Assembly (NCBI GenBank): GCA_028564705.1
Contig: JAPXFQ010002676.1
Coordinates: forward strand, 1,364,001-1,428,000
DNA: 64,000 nucleotides
Direction: 5' to 3'
Origin: Apricaphanius iberus
Lineage: Eukaryota; Chordata; Actinopteri; Cyprinodontiformes; Aphaniidae
Shown here: positions 35,141-48,480 of the stretch, piece after piece
Layout of the letters: every line of letters begins with the position of its first letter
Position numbering within the stretch: the first letter of the stretch is position 1
Program-made: the position numbers and the translations under genes
Notes under the pieces: generated by a model
What the model was told of the DNA's origin: nothing
Database searches by the model: none
The model's input: the letters and a program-made list of their open reading frames with translations, nothing else

Positions 35141-37515
35141 CCTGCAAACTCCTACCTCACCCCGTCTCCCTGGTCATTATCCTTCAAACTTGCTGACCTG
35201 CCAAACAAGCTCCCCGCATTCACCCACTTTTACTGCACGCATTGCTGCAGAACCTTCTCCCACATTGTATTACACTAGTATGAGGCTCCACTGGCTCCCC
35301 TCGTATTGGAGATGTATATGTTCATTGTTGTATTAACAGAAAAATCCCAAAGAGATTTTATTTGTGTGAATCAAGCCATTTTTCCCCCCCCTAGATTTCC
35401 CCACCTTTGGAAAATATCTCAAACAGTAGCGCTATGGATACATTTGTCAAGTAGCAGCTTCCATGTTATAGATTTACAATTAAACCACTTAAGCATGTTA
35501 ATGCTTTCAAAAATCTACATAGAAAGGTAAAAAAAAAAGGTCATTTCAGTAATCTTACCTCTAATTCAAACAATTTCTAAGCATTTAGCTCATGTTTCCG
35601 GGTAATTTCACAAAATTCAAGCATTTTCTATCATGTTATCTGCATTTGGATAAAAACACTTATTAAATGGGGGGGGGGGGGTTGTTTATAATAATGATTT
35701 AAAAGTTGAAAGAAATTTGATTGGTCAGGCTGCAGTCGTAAACAGATATTTTTTACTTGGCACCAGGTTAAACCCTTTGCATGAAAAAGCTACAAAAATA
35801 TATTTAAAAAGTTATCTTATGATTTCTTAAGCTAGAGAAATATAATTCAATAAGGAATTATTTTCATTTTTCAAAATTTGAAATTGTATACATAGATTGC
35901 CTAAGATTGCCTTAAGAAGTTATAAAATATTTATCGTTTACAGCTGCATCTAAAAAAAAAAAAAAGATTATGTTTGAAAACTGGATTTATTTCATTAGTT
36001 CAATTCAGTGAAACTCGTTACACACAAAGTGATATATTTGAATGGCCGTTTCTGCTCAATCTAATGATTGTATCTTAAAGGTGATCAAAAAATATTCAGC
36101 TTTCAGAAAATATGAATGGTATAGAAAAAAACACTTTTTAACACTGGAACGTTTGGCTTCTCGACTAAGTACTTCCACGTACATGGTAGTAAATGGATTT
36201 GGTACTTGGTCAGGGATGCTTTTGCAGAAATTGCTGCAGCAAAGCTGGATGACCTTTCCATTCTTACAGGAAACATTTTGGGTTTGATTAGCTGTAAGCC
36301 ATAAATAGAAACAAAAGCCTGTATATGTCACTCTTTGTGTAATAAATATGCTAAATATTACAGTTCCCTTTTTAAATTTCAACACTAAAACAACTTAAGG
36401 TACTATTATATTCCTATCCGTTGAGATGGGACCACATGTCACTCTGAGCAATCAAAAATATCCAAAAGAGTCAAACACGGAGTAGAACTGTCTGGTATTT
36501 GTATTAGTCTTTAAAATGTTTTTAATGAAACCCATGAACTTAAATGACTGAGGCTGACGACTAGGAGACAAATCCACATATTTCGGGGGTGAAATCTCTG
36601 TTTACATTAATTAATGTCTAAACTACTTGTTTTGCACCTGCCCCCCCCCCCCTTTTTGTGTTTTATTTCCCTAATATTAGATATGCACTGAAAACAGTGT
36701 TGGATGTTGAAGGACGTCTAGATTGTGGGCCAGAATGACCACTAAAAACCCATGTTTTTATTGCTCACTGTACTGTAATAACAAGTATTTGTTGGTTGTG
36801 TTTATCTTTTTATATGTAGGAATGACGTAGAGATTATTTTTCCTTACGTCAAGTGAACATGCTCATTTGTGATTCGGGAGAAGAGTTTTTGCACAATTTA
36901 TTAATCATTATCTTCTCTTGTGTCTTTGAGACAGTAAACATATTTAAATTATATATATATGTTTTTAATCTGTAGATGATATGTCAGGCCAAATAGTGCT
37001 AAATGATGCGTTGTGATTCTTTATTTTACTGCTGTTATTTGAATCTGAAATCTATTAAAAACTGCAAGACAATATTGCCCAGGAGCCACACACTCCCATG
37101 CTGTACGGAGGGTGTAACAGGGCTTTCTACATTTGCACCAATGATATTTTCTGATCCAAGCATGTGACCGACTGTTGACGGTCTGTGATGAATGTAGTCT
37201 TGATCGAATGTACTATGAGATGTTTGGTTTTTTGCAGTGTCGCCATGTCGTTTACTGCTTTCATCGAATTACTTTTTACAGTGTTTCCTGAGTTGTTTAT
37301 GCATAAGTGCAGGTTTTGCTCAACTTTATACACCAGTCCTGTTACAGCAACTACTGTGTAAAGATGTGTTTGGTGTCCTTTTTTTCCCCTGCCTATTTCA
37401 AACACTGAACAGTATCAGTCTGTGGGACCTGGCACCTTGGATTTTCCAAAGCCTTATCTCACATTCTGTATAGCATTTCATTGATTAGAGATAATAAAAC
37501 GTATTTTTTCATTCA
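35141..37515 (+). other. gdpd1: gdpd1 3' UTR, with candidate polyadenylation signals
   Basis: The stretch from the stop codon to just past AATAAA at 37493-37498. An earlier AATAAA at 36341-36346 could give a shorter transcript. A G run (about 35670-35681) and a C run (about 36642-36652) are present. No other gene is visible. Confidence 0.4.
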
Positions 37516-38600
37516 TATCAATACGACCTGTATTTGTTTCGTATTTGTGCTGTTGAACTGTTCATTACAGCGAGTTTTACATGTAATCTTAAAACTTCTG
37601 CATCTGGTGAACGGACAGGAGGGGGCGCTGTCGACTCGAGAAGTTAATCAAGTTCTATACGAAGAGGAAAAAAATCACAGTGCTAAGGTTCCCCCCTCCC
37701 TCCGCATGAGAATAATTACCTGAACGATTTCAAACCTTTATGAAGACTTATACAATAAAAACTGCATTCACACAATCTGCTGAAATACTGTACATACCAA
37801 TTTTACCCTCTAATGACATTATTGGCTTCCCTCCTTTGCCCTCAGCCAATAGGAGCCGTGTTGCTATGCATTAGCGGTTCGCAGATTGGATGAAATGTTT
37901 GTCATTTATTCGCCACAAAAGACATGACAAAGCGTCAGACACTAAACACTATATTTAACCTTTTATATAAACAAACGTAATAAATCGTATAATAAATATA
38001 TGTATGGAAAAGTTAGTGCAGATGGTTTTGCTAGATTACAAAAAATGCGGATGGCAAAAAGTAGTAAATTTTAAAAAGTAGTTAATAAATATGTAGTTTT
38101 ATAATTTGCATTTTGTATTTCGCTATTAGTGTAAATAAAATTAGGAGTAAAAAAGAAAGCTGAAATGAGATAGTATGTCATGACAAAAGTCGAAATGACT
38201 AGAGCATTTTTCTGACTTTGACATTTCTGTGAAATAATTCAGATCAAGCCAAACTTTTATGCAAAACACAAAAGTAGCATTTCTTTGTAATTATGACCTA
38301 ATCAGCGTGAAGAATTCAACAGAAATGTAGGCTGCACGTTTTATTCTTATCTATACGAGTTTATTTGAACTAATTTATTTTCATTCACTTTAGAAACTAC
38401 AACATAGGTGGTTTAAATCGTTGAGGGGATTTTTTTTTTACCAAACATTTTCAAAGAAATTGATCTTTCTACTATTTCATAAAACAGGGGAGAAAAAAAA
38501 GATTTCTACTGAATTTACTAAGCTAACTTCTGGTAGTTTACCATGGTCTGTGTTACTGTTAAGTCTGAATTAGAGTTTTTTTAAATAGAACTACAAACGC
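37516..38600. other. spacer between gdpd1 and the ypel2 leader
   Basis: AT-rich sequence without exons or repeats that I can name. Confidence 0.5.
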
Positions 38601-38619
38601 GGTATTCATTTCGCAGTGA

Positions 38620-38879
38620 GCCATCTCGCCCCGGCTGGCCGTGTCGCCCATCTGTGTCCGGCTCTCAGTAAAACTCTGCTGGGCAGCGCTGCGCGTCAAA
38701 ACATTGCGTCTCTGCAGGACTTGCCAGGGCCGGAGAGCGGAGGAAATTTGCCCGGGGAAGGAATGCGAAAGCGCTTTTAGGATTGGCACTGCCGCCAGGA
38801 AAACGAGGAAGTGCGACATTCTCTATAGGCTACGTGGAGAGACGTGATTTTGTTTTTTGTTTTTTTATTCCTCACAAAG
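38620..38879 (+). other. ypel2: candidate ypel2 promoter and non-coding exon 1
   Basis: This is the one GC- and CpG-rich island between gdpd1 and ypel2, with 'cgccccggctggccgtgtcg', 'gggcagcgctgcgcgtc' and 'ggccggagagcggagg'. It ends in a good donor, cacaaag followed by GTATGTGT, at 38880. Vertebrate ypel2 has an untranslated first exon and a long first intron, so it is the natural partner of the acceptor at 49692. The transcript link is an inference. Confidence 0.45.
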
Positions 38880-39957
38880 GTATGTGTGATCTTCTCACTG
38901 TGGTGGTGCATTCCTGCTACACACTGTTTTCATATCTCTGTTTTAGACTTGTCCAGGAAGCGATCTTGGTCATTCATCGCTTTCTTAATTAAGGTGTCTA
39001 CTTCTACTTTAGGCAACGTTTGCTGTTACGTTTCAAGTTTTGCATATTGCATAATTGTGGGCAGCTTCATGTAGGAGCTTATGCAGTTTCCTCATGGAGG
39101 GGATGTTGTGTTTGTTTGTTGTTTTTTTCTTTTTTTATATATATATATAAAAAAAACGCATGCTGCCTTGCACGTAGCGCCACCATCCTGGCAATATACG
39201 CCGCACGTCAGCGGGATCAATGTGGCTGATCGTATAATCAGGTCATGTGGTTGCTGACGGCAGTCACCTGTCAAAATCATTGCGGATTGTTTTCAGGGGC
39301 AGTTGTGTGAGTGTGTGTTTGTTTGTTTGTGTGTGTGTGTGGGTGTGTGAGAGAAAAATATAGAGAGAGGGAGAGTGAGATGAGGCATCCACACCATCTG
39401 CGGTGGCTGAAGTTATGCCCCAGATAAAGTGCGCCACTTCCTGTGACCTGATTCACACCAGTAATTACACATTTATACTGTAAACTAACCGGGGCTGCGT
39501 GTCTTTAATCCATGTGTGACTCCATGAGATGAGATTTCTCTCTGACATTATCTGTCAGCACACACATCCAGGGGGACGCCTTTCATTTTTAACCTCTAGA
39601 TCATGCACCTTTTCTTTTTTTTTTTGCAGACCCTATAATTCTGATATGTTCCCATTACAAATTAAACCCAATCTAGATATTAATTTAACATAAACTTTCA
39701 CAAATTTAAGTGAAAAATAATTGATTTATTTTTGTATTAGACTGCTTTTGTTATTTGCTAAAATAATCGGGGTAATTTTTTCTTTTGCGTTGCATATTAC
39801 CTTTAACTTTTCTGAATTCTTTGGTTGTGGCTTTCAAAGTAGAAATGCCTTGTTATGTTATCTTATGTTAAATAAATCTAACTTTTCATGTACAAAAACA
39901 CTCAACAGATTCAATGGTGTCATTACCGCAAAGTCAAAGCTAAAATAAAAAATAACC

Positions 39958-40296
39958 AGGGATTCACCGATACTGTACTTGTATCGGTATCGGCTAAAGT
40001 TAACCAATACCATGGACGGATACTTAAAATGTGGAAACTCTGCAATAATTTCACATAAAATGATCATTTATAACTTTTACATTTTTGTTTTGTGATTATT
40101 TTTATAAATACATATTGTTTAATCTAATTCACCATCATCTGTTGTGAAACAGAGAGGAAAATAAAAACTGTCTTTTAATTCATTGCACTTTTTTTGTGTG
40201 GTAAAAGTATCGGCATTGGTACTCGGTGTCAGTAAGCACTCTGGTCCAAGTATCGGTATGGTTTTGATTTTGAAAAAAGTGGTATCGTGCACCCCT
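39958..40296 (+). mobile_element. short non-autonomous transposon ('GGTATCGGTATC' family), copy A
   Basis: Ends AGGGATTCACCGATAC on the left and, inverted, AGGGGTGCACGATACC on the right. An exact 10-bp direct repeat AAAAATAACC flanks it (39948-39957 and 40297-40306). Internal 'tatcggtatcgg' runs are typical of the family. It is 339 bases with no transposase. Confidence 0.75.
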
Positions 40297-40462
40297 AAAA
40301 ATAACCAATACTCATTGTTTTTTGGACTTCCATTCCTTATATCAGCATTGAATGATGTTGTAAAGCATACACATATGTTTCATTTAATTATTAAATAGTA
40401 TTTGTCAAATTCTCAGCTATGTATACGTTTTAAGCAAAGACACATTGTATTTTGTGACAAAC

Positions 40463-40505
40463 CATCGCTTTCCTGCTTTGCATCTTGCAAAGTAGGAAAG
40501 CGATG
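40463..40505. repeat. 43-nt near-perfect hairpin
   Basis: The arms at 40463-40482 and 40486-40505 pair over 20 bases with one G/T wobble (G40475 with T40493), around a 3-base TCT loop. Each arm contains 'catcgctttcct' or its complement. It belongs to no repeat I recognise and stands alone in the ypel2 leader intron. Confidence 0.85.
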
Positions 40506-42089
40506 CCAATGAAAAATATCATTTTTGCCTTCTTTTCTATTTTGGTGACCTAATAAGCAGGAAAAGGAGAAAGTCTAGTTTTACTAATGTTTGTAAGAAG
40601 AATATAAATGTGTATCATATTTATGTCTGATAATAAGTCTAAAAATCACTCCTTTATGAATAAATAAACCGGGGAAACCGATATAAGCCTGTTAAGATGT
40701 TTCTATGAAGTTAAGTGGAATTAAATAAAGTCCTGTGAAGTGAATTTGGGCCGTCAGCAGCTTTCTACCCTTTGCAATCCATTTTCATTGTGGCGCATGC
40801 AAGCTGATAGCCAGCGATCATGTGAGCGAGGGATCAATATCAGGGGATCGAAGATAAACCGAAGGCCCTGAAAGGTGATCTCCTGCAGACGAGGCTTGTA
40901 TGCACAAACAAAAGTTGCCACTTAGCCACTCCCAAAATGCTTTCCGATGATACAAACACGGCTCGTTTCAGCAAGTTATGAGCTGTTTTCTTTGGTCTGT
41001 CATAAAGGGTAGTGCCTAAAGCAAGCATCATGCAACAAGATGATGCATTAGGAGGAGTAGAAACAGGAGCATCCCTTCATCAGGGAGATTTCATACGGGT
41101 AGGGAGTGGAGTCAGTGATGTCATGCTGCTGTGTACGCTGCTGGTCGGGCTGTTACGGTGAATAGAAGGCAGGATGAAAAGCACATCATGTGCACACATT
41201 GTAGCTCAGGATGTGCAGCTCATAGAGGACTCAGCAGATTTGCCCTCGATCTCTTTTTGTTGTTTTGCTTGTGATTATTTTCAAAACCAGCATCTGAGGC
41301 ATCAGTTCGTTACGTAACCTTTTTTCTTTGCTGCTGCTGTATGTATGCAGGGATCTTCTTTTTTTTCTGGTTAGTGGGACTCATGGCATGTAGCCCCTTT
41401 CTGTGTTGACACCCAGAAATGAGAAGAGCGGGCGACTTGCTGACCTCAAACAACCTGCCGCAGGACCGATGAATAGACAGAGAGGCAGCAGAGAAAAAAT
41501 AATGAATATGCAAAGAGGCAAAGAGACAGATGAAGTAAAGACAGAGGCAGGCAGGCTGAAAGTGATGCAAAGTGCGGCACAGACAGAAATGACTTTAGAT
41601 GTCTTGATTTTTCATCCTGTCTGGATCCCTGCGAGCTGCAAGTCATCTGATCGTTTATGCAATTTGTTTTTCTGTCCGAGTTTGTTTTTGTCATATAGCT
41701 CATAGCAGCTCAGGCGGACGCTTTGTGTCAGCATGGTCCTTCCCAACAAACAGAGCCACTTTGCAAAATCTGTTTCACCCATTTCAACTCATAGGAAAGG
41801 TTGGGTTATTCTCTGTCTGTGGAAACTGATCGATATTGTTTTTGAAAATGTCAAAACAGCATTTTATTTAAGCCAAAGCAGGTTGGAGACTTTTTTTCCC
41901 CTCCATTCTGTGTCTCTCCGTTGCTTTTTTTCAAGGTTTTTCTACTTAATATTTAAGATTCTTTATGTGTGGAAGTCCTTTTACATCCTAAAGCAGTCTT
42001 CTGAAGACAGTCAGCGCTGGCCTAAGGCAGAGTCAAACTCTGCAACTGCTGAAGGCCCCATGGGTATTTGGTGAAAGAAAGTCTTGAGT

Positions 42090-42451
42090 AGGGATGCAGC
42101 GATACCGATACTGGTATTGGCCCCAATACCATTTAATGTACATGTATCGGTATCGGTTAAAGTTAACCTATATCGTGAACCGATTTGAATTTGTAAAATC
42201 TGCAATAAAATCACAAAATAGGTTAATTCTTCACTTGAAACCTTTAGTTTTGTGGTCATTTTATACTTTACATCTGTTATTTTGTCTTAGTTATTTAGTT
42301 GGTAAAGTCTGGTGCCATTGGTCTCTTCAAGAAAAGTATGAGGTGGAAGGTAAACAGTTTATTAATCTAACAATAGTATCGGATCGGGTATCGACAGATA
42401 CACAAAGCCCAGGTATCGGTATCGGTATCTGGACTGAAAAAGTGCACCCCT
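42090..42451 (+). mobile_element. short non-autonomous transposon ('GGTATCGGTATC' family), copy B
   Basis: Ends AGGGATGCAGCGATAC on the left and, inverted, AGGGGTGCACTTTTTC on the right. The flanks AGTCTTGAGT (42080-42089) and AGTCTTGTGC (42452-42461) agree at 8 of 10. It has the same orientation as copy A, about 1.8 kb away. Confidence 0.75.
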
Positions 42452-43416
42452 AGTCTTGTGCACTACCTATTCAAATATAGCAGGCTTATAATTTAAATTA
42501 CAATGACTGCCCCTCCTCCACCTGTTGCTACACACTGCCAATCAGCTTTTTGAAAGACGCCTGTGAGACTTTTCCTTCATTTACAAGAAAGGCAAAGTCG
42601 GCAGGGCAAAATCTAATATAAAATAATAATTTTTGGTTTTCTATTTTAAATAGACAAAATCCTGCTCAGGTCAATATTCTATGAATTTATTGAATTAAGT
42701 TTACTGAAATATATCTAGTGAGTGCAGTTGTACTTTATGCAGCGGTTTCTGAATTTCTTAGTGTCTGACCAACTAAATAACGGAGGAGGAAAATCACGCC
42801 TAGGCATGAGTCTGTAATAGCTTCCCACTTTTTTTTTATCTTAAAAAGAGTCTTACTATGATAAGAACAAAGCTGCCCCAGAAATATTTCAAACTGTCTC
42901 ATTTGTCGTTCTTGTATTGGTAATAGCCTGTTACCCCGGCCCTGATCAGCTGAGCATATACTAAGTTATAATAAACGAGGGACTTAGAAAACACAAAAGC
43001 CTCTAAGATCAACATAACGCTTATATTATTTCAAAATACAGTTTCCATCTCCTCCCATATTTATTGCATCACCAATTGTCTTGTTTAGTTTCGACTCAAG
43101 AAACAGACGCTTGCTAATTCTACCACTACAGTGAGGTCCCTCGCATACAATGTGGAACCTTTAATAGTTTCTGTACTTCTATGAAAAAATGGTTAGATAT
43201 TCTCTAAAATCTAGATACAATGAGCAAAGTTACGGTAGTAACACACTACTTGCATACGCGTCAATGTATTTGCTAAGTAGTCTGTGTGATATTTCTGAAG
43301 ACATGAAAAGTGTAAAGACCTCATAGGAAGAATAGCCGTTCCTTCAAGAACAGAACTCTGCCAATCCGATGCCAGCCATTGTCTTTGAGTGGTGGAAGAT
43401 CAGAACCACTGTTACC

Positions 43417-43454
43417 CTCAGAGAGTGTTCGATCGACATCGATCACTCTCTGAG
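43417..43454. repeat. 38-nt palindromic hairpin
   Basis: CTCAGAGAGTG (43417-43427) is the exact reverse complement of CACTCTCTGAG (43444-43454). Inside, after one T/T mismatch, TCGAT pairs with ATCGA around a CGAC loop. Confidence 0.8.
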
Positions 43455-44559
43455 CAGCAGGGTGCTTCTCATAGCAACAATAAACACAAAAATAAATGCT
43501 ACTTAAATGTTGTGAACAAGTCAGCGAGACATTTGAAACGTGTTCACATATGAGATGGAATTATAATATTGTGTAGGAAGCAGCAGTTCTGGGGAAAGGT
43601 TAAATTCATAATGATGGTGGGAGGATCACGGTTTAGGCCCGTTTCCCGTCCTTTGGGTTAAACGTGGCTTTCTTTATCTACTTCATAGTTCTTAGCTACG
43701 TTAGTTGATTTTGAAGGAATTTTAGAGGCCATTTCAATCCCTCGCCGTTTTCGTCATTTTGTTTCCAACTTTTTTAGATGTTAAAAGTATCCAAATGTCA
43801 CAACACAGTTTCGTAACCACTTTGAAAATTCAGAATTTGAAAACATAACGAAAAATCTACTTTTTATGATCTCCAGTTTCAAATTTAATGTACTTTGAGT
43901 GGTCAGACTCTAATTGGATTAATCTTCGCAGAGCAGAGATTCTTTAAAACAATGTCTATTTTTTTTTCTATTTGTGAAAACACACACACACACAAAAAAA
44001 AACAGCTTTTGCAATAGTTTTAGGCTTTAGGACTGCCTCAGACTGAGAAGCTTGGAAACCTTTGTTGAAACACTGATCACAAATTCTGCAAAACAGTTTT
44101 TGTGAGTTTAAACTTTAATCTAGCAGTGAAAACAAACAAAAAACAATCTTAGCACTCACCCAGGACAGCGTTTGTGTGAGATTGTTCAATGATTGAGGGT
44201 CCTAAGTTTTCCTAAGATCCGCCCTGCAGTACCTGGTGGCTAAAGAATTTGACCAATATGCAGAGGTAAGTGCAGAGGTTCAATATATATTAACTTTCAT
44301 GTATGAAAATACTAAAAGAACATTGGAACCAACCATTAAACAACCTTTGAGAATGCTTCAGACTAACTTATTTGCTCTGGATGTCTCACTTTATGACGCA
44401 GGTCATGAAACAGAACTGAACCTGTGAGCACACGCCTTTCCTATGCTTAAAAAAACCCTTATTTAGAATCAACAAGTCAAAATGGCAACATTAATAGATA
44501 TTATCCAACCGGCAGAGAAACCTCCACACCAGGCTGTTTTCCTCCAGTATTGTCTTGTG

Positions 44560-44800
44560 TTTAGCTCCATGTATTTCCCTATTACCTTTGACCTGCGTCT
44601 CTGCTCCTGCCAAACAAAAGCATCCTCAAAGCATGATGGTGCCTCCAACATGTTCCACAGTATATTCATGGTGGTATGGGTCAACGTTCTACCTCACAGG
44701 CCAGAAAGATCCGTTTTCGACTGCACTGACCACCGTACCTTCCTCCACATGTTTGCTGCACCCCACACAACCTGTCCCAGACTTTTTGATTTTTAGAAAC
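44560..44800 (-). mobile_element. Tc1/mariner relic
   Basis: On the plus strand 'aagcatgatggtgcctcc' and 'cctccacatgtttgctgc' are decayed reverse complements of the Tc1 transposase region that normally encodes the 'GGGS.M.WG' and neighbouring motifs. It has no open frame of useful length. Confidence 0.5.
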
Positions 44801-45559
44801 TGTGTTTTTGCAAACATTGCTTTATATATACAACTCATAGGCCAATATCAGATGAGTCGTATTGATATTTTTAGAATTTGATTAATATAAACAATTGAAC
44901 ATTTTTAGTGAAGTATTCTGAAAAAAAAGCAAACAGCTCATGATAGGAGATCATTCAAAGAGGACCGGCGTTCCAGCAGCACTTTGTCGCAGCTGGTTGT
45001 CATTCTGCTTTTTGAAGGCAGAGGTTTCCATGCTCAAACGTAGATGGAACATGCTCAATGAAATTCCCCAGGGAACAACATGTAATCTGGTTATGCATTG
45101 CTAATTGTGCGTAGATTTGAAAGAATTTGAAATAATTCAGTGAGTGCTTGTCACAAGGTCAAGAAACCCTAAGGATAAATTTCAGATTTCTGGCTAACTG
45201 GGACCATACTGCTTGTTTAAATACTAAAGATTTACAGTGAAAAATCTCACATTTTTACACTTGACATTTTAGTTTTCAGAAGAAAGTCCGCCCCGTCTTT
45301 TGTCACATTTTAGGTAGCTGAATCACCTGTTATAATTTCATACGCACAGACTCAGAGAGACTGTAAGGTTACCTCCAAACCTGCAGACATACACATTAAC
45401 ACTTGACTATGGCTATCGGGAAGTTTTTTTTCTTCTAAAACTCCTGTGTATTTCCACTTATGCATGAGCTGCGGGAGGATATGCGATATGCAGCACAATA
45501 ATTTAGTAATGCTGGTAGATATTGGTCCTCAAGGGAACATTATACCATCATGATGCACT

Positions 45560-46140
45560 GGAGATCAAAATGCTCCCAGATAGTAGCTGTAACAATGTCT
45601 TGCAGTCGTGATGGATCCCTAAAGTACTCTGTAGAAATAGTCATACCCCTTAAACGTAATCATATTTCAAGATTTATTTCACTGTATTGGGGTTTAGTGT
45701 GATAGACTAACACAGAGCGGCGCATAATTGTGTAGTGAAAGGATAATAAATGGTTTTTTACATTTTTTTATGTATAACTAGACTAAAAAATGTGAGGTGC
45801 AGAAAGGGGAAGATTTTTAAATGGAATCATGTCAGAACTTTGACTGATCCATTTTAACCCATCCTGGTGTTGTTTTCTCATTGGCAGGTGAACACCCCAG
45901 TCTTAAGTCTTTTGTATGGCCTGTATTTAGTTCTACAAATCTTCACATCAACTCTTATCAGCTTCCCTGACCCCAAAAAGGAATCTCCAAGGCACGATGC
46001 CCCCCAACGCTGTGTTTTACTGTGGGGACGGTGGCTAGGGTGATTTGCAGTTTCCCGCAGGTCAAAAATTTAAAAAAATGAATACGTTTGGGCTTTTATT
46101 GTGACTAAATTGAAAATCATTCATCAGATTTTGTTTTTTA
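45560..46140 (-). mobile_element. Tc1/mariner relic
   Basis: 'gatagactaacacagagcgg' then 'cgcataattgtgtagtgaa' is the reverse complement of the 3' terminal region of the fish Tc1 family also seen at 53140-54200. Further right, 'ctgtgttttactgtggggac' matches the decayed coding part. The copy is scrambled. Confidence 0.5.
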
Positions 46141-47719
46141 ACCCATAGATGTTGCTTTATCTGCAGTGATTCATAGCAAAGTTGATGCAGAAGTTAAAAA
46201 GAAGATTAAATTTAGTTCATTTAGAAACCTATGGCTGGAACACAGACTGGCTGATCAGGTGCAAACGTTCTCTCTCAGAGCCCAAAATGAAATCTATAAA
46301 CATATCTGCATTAGTTTTATACAGTTTAGGAGTACTCTGTCTAAGCTGTAAATTTTTTTTAGTCAACACATTATATAACTTACTGTACGTGACATTTTGT
46401 TGATTCATTTTTATCTGATCTTGCTTACATTTGTCCTGAAATGACTGAAAGGATAAAATATGCTGTTGGTTAAACATCAGTCTGTTTGTGCGTGTATGTG
46501 TGGAGGGTCAGCTCTGACAACTGTAATGTGTCTTTGTGCCCTGATCCCACGCTGTTGGCACAGAGTCAGAGGAGAGAAAACAAGGGCATGTCTTAATGCT
46601 TTATTTATTTATCTGCTGCAGTCCTTTATCAGCCTTCATCAGACTCTAAAAACAATCGTGCTGCAGCACAGGGCCCTCGCTTTTCTTGTTTGTCCTGTGC
46701 TCACTGAGGTCTCTGGCTTCCAACCAGGGTTTTATGAGCTTTTCCAGATGCTTCTGTAAGTGCAGACAGGATGGAGAGGGGACAGAGTGGTATGGCTTGC
46801 TGTAAAGACGATCAGCTCATCAGCATCAAGCAATCGAGCTCAGAGTGAAACAACATTCGAGAGAAACAGTTTGACTGTTTTACTGAAATTTTATGAAACA
46901 AACGGGGAAAAACAGATTATATTTGAGACTGATAGAAACGCTGTAGCCTCAGAGCCACATTCACCAAAAGTTCTTGCTGCACTGCTTGATTTAAAGCTCA
47001 GGCCGCTAGCCGTGTAGTTTCTCCAGTAAAGGTCCTCATAATGTACGCCCGACCCATGGGACGGCTTCCATTCCCGACTTGCTAATCTTGTAAGTCGCCA
47101 GGCCGCACCAGCAGCAAATATATTAAAGGCTCGATATCTTCGGATATCATGGAGGGAACAGAGCACAATCCTTGGAGTTGTGCTAAGATAAGCAGATTAT
47201 CTCTGCAGCCTTGCAGACTTTAACGCAGAGGGTGAAGTTGGACTGTTGCTTTGCCTCTGTGCATTGAGAGATCAGTCCATTTGCATGCCATATTTTACAG
47301 TGGCAGCTATCCTCTACATGTTTTTGAATGATATCGGATTTTCTGCCAATAATTTCAGGACTTGTTGATAAACTTGGCAAACCATAAACAGAAACAGGCT
47401 GTCAATGCATGAGGTGACCTAAAGTTGATCCATAGAAAATAAGACACTTCTGTTTAGGGAAGTTAGATTAACATGCATGCATTTATTAAATCTAATGTTT
47501 ATTTGTAGCACAACAGTCAAAAGAAGTTAATAGTTGACTGATATCTGCAGAAATCAGATATCAGTTATCAGATGTCATCAATATCAGTCGGAGGCTTCTT
47601 CCGTTTCGCTGCAACACAGACTGCTACAGGAAATCCTTTTTCCCCACTGTTAAGTGAGCAAATCCAAGTTGCACAACATCATATAAAGAATTTTTAATAA
47701 TTTCCTTTTATGCTCTTAC

Positions 47720-48180
47720 CTCTAAATAAAGCTGTTCTGTGAAGGCCTCAAAGGTCGGTCAGAAAATGTTGGAGAACAAGCAGCATCATGAAGAACAAGG
47801 AACACATTGGAGGGAGAAGGTTGTGAAGGAGTTTTAAGCAGGCTTAAGTTATAAAAGAATATCCCTTACAGAGCTCTGTTAAGTACATCATATGAAACTG
47901 GACAGAGAATGGCAGAAGTAGAACATTATCACGAAATGACATTTGATTGTCCACCCATAATTGCAGCAGCCCAAAGGCTTATATTAACTATAGAAGACCT
48001 GAAGAAAGATGCGACCACTACTACTTCTGCATATCTGGAAAGAGGTCCCATTTACTAAAAACCACAGGTTGCAAAAAGACGTTTAGCCAACCAGTGAAAG
48101 GTGTTCTGGTCAGATGAGAGCAAAATATCATTTTTGGGCTTCCAGTAAAATTGCTAAAATGGAAACGTAATACTGCCTTA
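47720..48180 (+). mobile_element. Tc1/mariner relic (5' half)
   Basis: 'ctgttctgtgaaggcctcaa' followed by 'gaacaagcagcatcatgaag' and, further on, 'tctggtcagatgagag' follow the order of a fish Tc1 transposase gene from its N-terminal part to the first catalytic Asp region (SDES/SDET). Frames are broken. Confidence 0.6.
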
Positions 48181-48480
48181 ATACACCCTGAACCAGGGCC
48201 GTGGGAACTAGGGGTGCGGAGGGTGCTGCAGCAGCCCTTGTAGATGACAAATGACATGCAGATTGAATTTTTGAAGGCAAAAGTGAATGAAATAAAATTA
48301 TTTTCCATAGTATAATTTCTGAAATATTGAAATGTTTATTTTTAAAATTCTTTTGTATTTGTGATGACACATAACACTTACCGAAATTGATAGTTTCAGA
48401 AAGGGCACCAAACTAAAAAAAGAGCAACCCAGAAGCAAATACTGGATTTATTTTACTGGATTAAATTAATTAATTAATTA

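Noticed and set aside
40463..40505. MicroRNA precursor
   Set aside because: A 3-base loop and a stem of only 20 bp are too short for Drosha/Dicer substrates of normal form. Kept as an unexplained hairpin instead.
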